From: Amyloporia xantha | Taxonomy: Eukaryota; Basidiomycota; Agaricomycetes; Polyporales; Adustoporiaceae | Length of the DNA: 64,000 nt | Assembly: GCA_036971615.1 (NCBI GenBank) | Contig: JAYKKR010000028.1 | Coordinates: 1-64,000, forward strand | Direction of reading: 5' to 3' | Shown here: in pieces, positions 59,005 through 64,000 of the stretch | Layout of the letters: each line of letters begins with the position of its first letter | How positions within the stretch are numbered: the stretch's first letter is position 1 | Position numbers and translations under genes: made by a program | Notes under the pieces: model-generated | The model's input: only the letters and a program-made list of their open reading frames with translations | Database searches by the model: none | Told to the model about the DNA's origin: nothing

Positions 59005-59896
59005 ATGGAAGAAGACATGAATCAACTGCTGCCAGGCGCATTTCCTCCTGATACATTGTCTGGACAACGCCATCCAGATTTTTATTTCTTTGACGGTGAC
59101 ATTGTATTGTCCGTGAGTTCGGATTGACTTGTGATTCATGGAACGAATTCTAGATTTCATGATCTATCCCAGGTCGAGGAGAGCCTCTTCCGACTTCATC
59201 GGTCGATCTTGGCAGGTCGCTCTCCGGTCTTGCGGGATATTTTGGAGGAATTCGAACCTGGCCTGGTGGCACGGACTACCAAGTGCTATCCTGGTGCAAG
59301 TGATAGTCAACCTCTCTGTCTCAATGGTGTCAAGGCCTCCGCTTTTGCAGCATTCTTATCGAGGTTATATCCGCGGTATGTGCAATTTCGATCATATCAC
59401 TATTTACATGTGATGAGCATTTTAAAGAGTCCAGGAGATCAATCGATCATGGTCCGCGGAGGAATGGATCTCCCTGTTAGCTCAGGGTCGTCAGTGGGGT
59501 TGCAGCGACGTCATCACTATCGCTGCGAGTCAGTTACACCAACTGCCACTTGACCCCATCGTCAAAATTGGCATTTGGAAGGAATATGGCCTCGACCATG
59601 AGCGACTAATGCCATCGTTCCACGCTTTATGTTTGAGGCCACAATCTCTATCGGCTGCAGAAGCACAGGTCATTGGATTGGAGGCATCAGTTCAGCTAAT
59701 GACAGTGCGGGAGCAAGTGCAGACTGCCATCTTAGGCCATGTGAAGCGAACTGTAGTCAGTCGTAGCTCTTTGGCCGAGATCTTGGCAGGAGAGAAGCAG
59801 TTACGGGAGTCAATGACCAGGCTGCTTGTCGAGAAGAGTGGCATGCATGAGTGGTATAAGAACGGACATTGTTGTAACACTGCCTTATCCGCATGA
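59005..59896 (+). CDS. BTB/POZ-domain protein
   Basis: Three exons (59005-59112, 59173-59375, 59428-59896; introns 60 and 52 bp) join in frame to 259 aa. The BTB/POZ fold is at residues about 20-115: HPDFYFFDGDIVLS, then VEESLFRLHRSILAGRSPVLRD across the first intron, and LNGVKASAFAAFLSRLYPR. A conserved helical C-terminal half follows: WSAEEWISLLAQGRQWGCSD, LPLDPIVKIGIWKEYGLDHE and MPSFHALCLRPQSLSAAEAQ. This is the common Agaricomycete BTB type with no kelch or MATH partner domain. BTB domains mediate dimerisation and often Cul3 adaptor roles; neither is shown here. No lesions. It lies in the spacer, 496 bp from the right arm. Confidence 0.9.
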
Positions 59897-60392
59897 TTCT
59901 CGGCCAGAATAAATGCCTCGCATTCGACAAGTGTTTGGCAAATTTGACGATTCGACTTGGAAGACTTGCAATGAGAGACTGACTTATGCAACGTGCTACT
60001 CAATGAAAGACGGTCATCATTTCTGCTCGACATATCAATTCTGCGTCAAAGCTATTTCTCTACCGTAAGCGACTTGTTGGTGATCAATGCATTCGGACTC
60101 ATGGGTTCGAGGCAAGACCGTTCTTACTGGCGTAAAATATTGAGAACCGCAAAGATGTTGCTGATGCACTTAACCCGTTATTTGTATAGTCTTACATATA
60201 GGTCACCCATACTATACGGAAACATATTTAACACTCATTCAACAAAGGACCGCCTGGAGGTACACTCGGGAACACCTATGTGACAACAATATATACAACG
60301 ATTCGGATCTAGTTTGTATGAGTTACTGTCCGCAGACTTAGATAATCAGTCCCGAAAACGCTCAAGGTAGAAACACGAAATGTACGTTGCAG
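59897..60392. other. no gene seen
   Basis: AT-rich stretch between the BTB stop and the right arm of the inverted repeat. Short frames only. Confidence 0.5.
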
Positions 60393-60716
60393 CTAGCTTG
60401 TCGATCAGAGGGTAATTGCGGCACGACCCTGGCGGAAATGACTGGTTGATGGGTTTGGGTTGTACCTGGCCCATTCGTCCTGTGTTGATATCAAGAGGGT
60501 TGCCTGTTCATTGAGCATATTGCGTCGATGCGACATTTGTTGAGTGCAAGGGCGTCTTTCCGAAATGAATTGAGCGGGACGCGGGAACAGACGGTGATTT
60601 CATGTCGTACGGGTGATGATAGGGAAACTGAACTGCAAGGCGATGACCCTTACGGCCATGGTACAGGGTAGTCTAGCTTGTGCGTGGGAGGGGTAGAGGG
60701 ATTTCATAGACCTGGA

Positions 60717-61030
60717 ATGGCCGAGAATCCGGAGACGCCGCCACTCAAGCTAGACGGATCTGTGAATCCAAAGAGGAGGGGTTAACTCTCAATGATATGC
60801 GAAAGTTCGGTAGTCTGTCCAGATAGAGGCGAGTATTGCGGCGCTATTGCCGCATGCAATACTCGATCACAAGCGACGAGGCATTACTTGGGGACCTCGT
60901 CCTCTCTGGAAACTACAAATTCTTCAGCAAACTCAAACCACTGCAGAGGGAGTTTCATAACATGCAGACATGCGATATTCCACCAGAGGCTGCCCCTGAG
61001 CAGACATTTGCCTTGCCCTCCGCGCGCTAG
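60717..61030 (+). pseudogene. short conserved-looking ORF relic (right copy)
   Basis: Mirror of 52070-52383 with the same frame break after KRRG. Product unknown. Confidence 0.4.
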
Positions 61031-61569
61031 AAGCCCTGTATGATTCACTTGTCATTTCCGATGGTCGCTTAGGTCATGTGCGATGATGCGCTGACGAAGG
61101 GGGCCTCGTATCTCTGACAGAGGCGCGCGAGGTGAAGGTCGCAACTGTTCGGTGGCGTAAGTATGCAGCACTCCGCGAAGGATGAAGTGAACACACGGCA
61201 AACGCGCTAATCTGCAAAAGGCACGCCGAGAAGGATCGAGTCTTGACTACAATCACCATAGTGATTTAGGTACATTCGAATGCCGACCGTTCAAAGAGTA
61301 TGGTAGCCTGCGTTCGGTGGCAGATCTTTGGAAGTGGGAGGCTTCAACAATTTGGCGACGAGAGTGGATGGGCCTGAGCAGACAACGGGTTGCGACATAT
61401 TCGACCCGAGCACGGAGAGGGCTAGTTCGCGGCCAAAGTCGTGTTGCAGAGGGCGCGATTGACAGGTCTCACTGCGGAAGCTGGGAGTTTTGCGAGAGAA
61501 CCAGCTGGGGGAATGCTCTGGCTATGAGAGACGAGAGTAAGCTGCATGCAGGAAGCAGGGCGGGGGTGT

Positions 61570-61936
61570 TCCGTACCTGTGCCGCCTCCAGTGTCCGTAC
61601 CTCCGTCTGGCGTCGTGCCATTTCGTCCCGCACACTGTTCAGGCCGTCCTCCACCGCACAAATATCCTCTCTAGATGAATTTGCTCTGTATAGGAGATTC
61701 GATGGCGCCAAATCCCGAGAGCGCGCCAAGTACCGGCATACCGAGAACAGTAAGGGGTGAGACGGTCGAGTAAGGAGCGGGGGCGGGACGGAAGAGAGTA
61801 GGAGGAGGAGGCGTAGAGTGGAAGAGTTGTCGAGGTTTGGCGGGTTTGGCGATTTTTGGCTGGTGAGAATGGTGTCAGAAGACTCGTGAGCTCGAGTCCT
61901 GCATATGTGTATCCCCGCCCGCATGCTCCATGTCAC
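61570..61936 (-). pseudogene. coiled-coil hypothetical ORF (right copy)
   Basis: Mirror of 51169-51534. A one-base difference in the CTCTACGCC segment opens a longer single frame in this copy (through LARSRDLAPSNLLYRANSSR) than in the left copy, so one of the two is closer to the true sequence. Confidence 0.35.
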
Positions 61937-62709
61937 CCTTGTGGGTTACGGTAGGAGACAGTGGATGGCAAGGATTAATTACCAAGAGACTGAAGACGAC
62001 AAGGCCTCAGGCCTCAGGGCTTGAGGCGAAGGACGGAGCGAGCAACATCACGTGATATTCTCAGGCAGGATGATTGTTTAGGCTTCAACAATGTGGCGTT
62101 GAACCGTTCACTCTTAGCCAAATGACCGTATGACGGGTCATTCGGAAATGCCAAATCAGGGCTGGCACTCTTAAGCTTGCATACGCATGCTCAGTTCGCC
62201 ATCAGCAACTGATCACGAAGCTTCAGGTGAAATTATATTATAATGTCTTCGCAAAACGTGTTGACGCCGTGCCAGGTCGTGCGAGCAAATCTGCGGAAAG
62301 CAGGTTTCCAATCTGAGCACTCCTCTGACTTTATCGTTTCCTCCCTGGTAGTACATGACCATGTGATGCGGATTAGGAACGTACGTCACAACTGCGCAAT
62401 TGCATGCGATTGATTCTAATCGGGCAAGCGTTGTGATCTTGAAGGCTCAACCGGAGCTCTGGCTTCTTACCCATTCGGGGAAAGAGGGATGGAAGGGGGT
62501 GGTCTAGCCATAGATCCCAGAGTGGCAATATTGCACATTGCATAGTCATAGCAGAAAATGCGGGCGAATGCAAGCAAATTGGGTAGGAGGACGTACATGC
62601 TAAGCTCAGCAGTAAAAGAAATTTGCAGGAGGGTGGTCTATATCATTTGGTTTTCTTCGCACCGTCTCTCGCGTTTATGTAGGATAGCCTTTATTCTGCT
62701 GTTCATCTT

Positions 62710-64000
62710 ATGTCCCGCCCTCCTGTTTCGAAAATTTGTCTATGCGACGACTGTACAAGACGTGGATCTCACCCAGAGGGTACAGTTCAGGCTCGATCGA
62801 CTTATAACCGTCATTTGCAGGCACAAAAAGCTCGAGATAGGCGGTCCGTTTCTAATCATCCCGCTGATGATGACAGTTCTCCGCTGATAACATCTCTCGA
62901 ACGAGCGACATTATTAGGCACTCTGGATTCAATAGAAGACGATATAGAAGACAATGTGCTGTGGCGTGGCTCTAATATTGCGTCACCTCAATACCCCGAG
63001 TTTACCAGTGATCACCGAGAGCGGCGTGGATGGATGGATTTCTTGGACATATCACATTTCCCACATTCCGAATTGCAGGACATGTACTTGGAAATGCGAT
63101 CTCGCATTACCTCATTCTCCGTCCCTACAAAGCTATCGTTCCGTTTTCCGCCTCGCACGCCGACTTGCATGTACCCAGGATCAACTGGCACTCCATGGGA
63201 TGAAGGTGCTGCTGCTCTTGTGCCGGAAGCAAGGGAACGCATCCATTCTCATTCACGTAAAATTTCTTCTTGCAACAAATCATACACGGCTCCGTGACAC
63301 GGTAAATCTGCCGTCTGGAGTGTCGGAAAAGTTTCGTGATTTGATTCAACGGGAGCTCCGGAGATTAGAGCGCTACCGAGCCGTGCAGTGGCGAGATCAA
63401 CAGAATATGACCCCGGATCCCGGTGGATTACGGCCTTTCAGCGGTGGTGGCTCATTTTATAACTCCAGTCAGTCATTCCGGCTTCATCAATCTGAGTGAT
63501 GTTGACGCTTCGCACTATCAGATTTTTATTTTCATGACCTCGCAGGCTATAAGCCCGTCGTCGCGACTTGCCTGTTCCTTGTCGTCATGCTCAATCTGCT
63601 GTATCAGGCGAACCATTCAGCATGTAGGATCACTCTCACGGTCCTCAAAGTCGTCGTGAGGCTGGCGTTCCGCCAGGCCACTGGCATGCCCCTTACTCCT
63701 CGCGCAGAGGACATTATAGCTACGATTCCGGCAGATTTAACTACCGCTCGTAAGCGATTCAACCTGGATCCTGGAGTTCGGAACTATGCTTGCTGCCCGG
63801 AGTGCTTCGCACTCTATGCTGAGTCAGCTTTGGGCAATTCGGATAGCGGCCGGGAACATCCAGATTTTCTACGGCATGACAGTTCTACGGAAATCAATGA
63901 CACTTTGACGCTGAACCTATTGAGGGAGCTTCCCTCCTATGATCCTCCTCGGCGGTGCACAAGGGAGGCGCAGTCCTTATTCCCTCTTTACTGCACTTTT
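62710..64000 (+). CDS. Tnp2-like transposase, second copy, N-terminal part
   Basis: The mirror image of 50391-49102, truncated by the window edge. Here the reading frame is open through LQAQKARDRRSVSNHPADDD (broken in the left copy). It is then broken near 63232, where two bases are missing relative to the left copy. Each copy is therefore intact where the other is damaged, so neither need be non-functional if the lesions are sequencing errors. Confidence 0.75.

Larger units (their letters stand above)
60393..64000 (-). repeat. right arm of giant inverted repeat (runs off the window)
   Basis: Begins CTAGCTTGTCGATCAG and mirrors 52707-49102. Differences noticed against the left arm: C5 versus C4 near 61565, a missing base in CTCTACGCC near 61814, G versus A near 61916, one extra base in a homopolymer near 62500, A5 versus A4 near 62827, and two bases fewer near 63232. 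Most are homopolymer-length differences. Confidence 0.97.

Overview
The window is nuclear DNA of a filamentous fungus, almost certainly a mushroom-forming basidiomycete (Agaricomycetes). The signs are short GT-AG introns of about 41-90 bp in every intact gene, a KDZ transposase encoded beside a TET/JBP dioxygenase, a chromodomain Ty3 retrotransposon, a Tnp2-type CACTA transposase, and MYND, BTB and bZIP-like proteins of the kind amplified in these fungi. All gene models were spliced by eye and no search was run.

Layout. 1-2960: frame-broken relic resembling the C-terminal half of Mediator subunit Med12 (+). 3410-4741: frame-broken small subunit of arginine-specific carbamoyl-phosphate synthase (-). 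6218-10084: broken DDE-type transposase-like gene, cut off by the next element. 10078-29637: a 19.6-kb DNA transposon with long terminal inverted repeats. Its ends carry oppositely oriented 86/87-bp satellite arrays (about 7 units left, 19 right). It carries a KDZ transposase (-), an intact 364-aa TET/JBP-type 2-oxoglutarate/Fe(II) dioxygenase (+), a Zn2Cys6-like coiled-coil protein (+), three more uncharacterised genes, and a subterminal field of long hairpins. 29713-30832: intact SUN-domain gene starting 75 bp beyond the element. 32995-33678: small hypothetical gene. 33911-40772: complete young Ty3/gypsy chromovirus with identical-looking 569-bp LTRs and a 5-bp target duplication; its primer site matches the predicted first 11 nt of its own transcript, as in the self-priming Tf1/sushi group. 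41326-42049: intact MYND protein (-). 43561-45106: intact 8-exon bZIP-like gene with an in-frame tandem exon duplication. 46401-50391: Tnp2-like CACTA transposase (-). 49102-52707 and 60393-64000: arms of a near-identical giant inverted repeat that runs off the window, around a 7.7-kb spacer holding an intact BTB/POZ gene (59005-59896).

The main system is the KDZ element. The transposase would mobilise the element. The dioxygenase is predicted to oxidise 5-methylcytosine and could counter methylation-based silencing. The satellite arrays and hairpins are candidate transposase-binding or structural ends. Linkage of KDZ transposases with TET/JBP genes in basidiomycetes is established. The extra cargo genes, the asymmetric arrays and the hairpin field are the parts I cannot match to a described system. 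Several genes carry single-base lesions, many in homopolymers, and the two inverted-repeat arms differ from each other mainly in the same way, so sequencing error and real decay must both be kept open.
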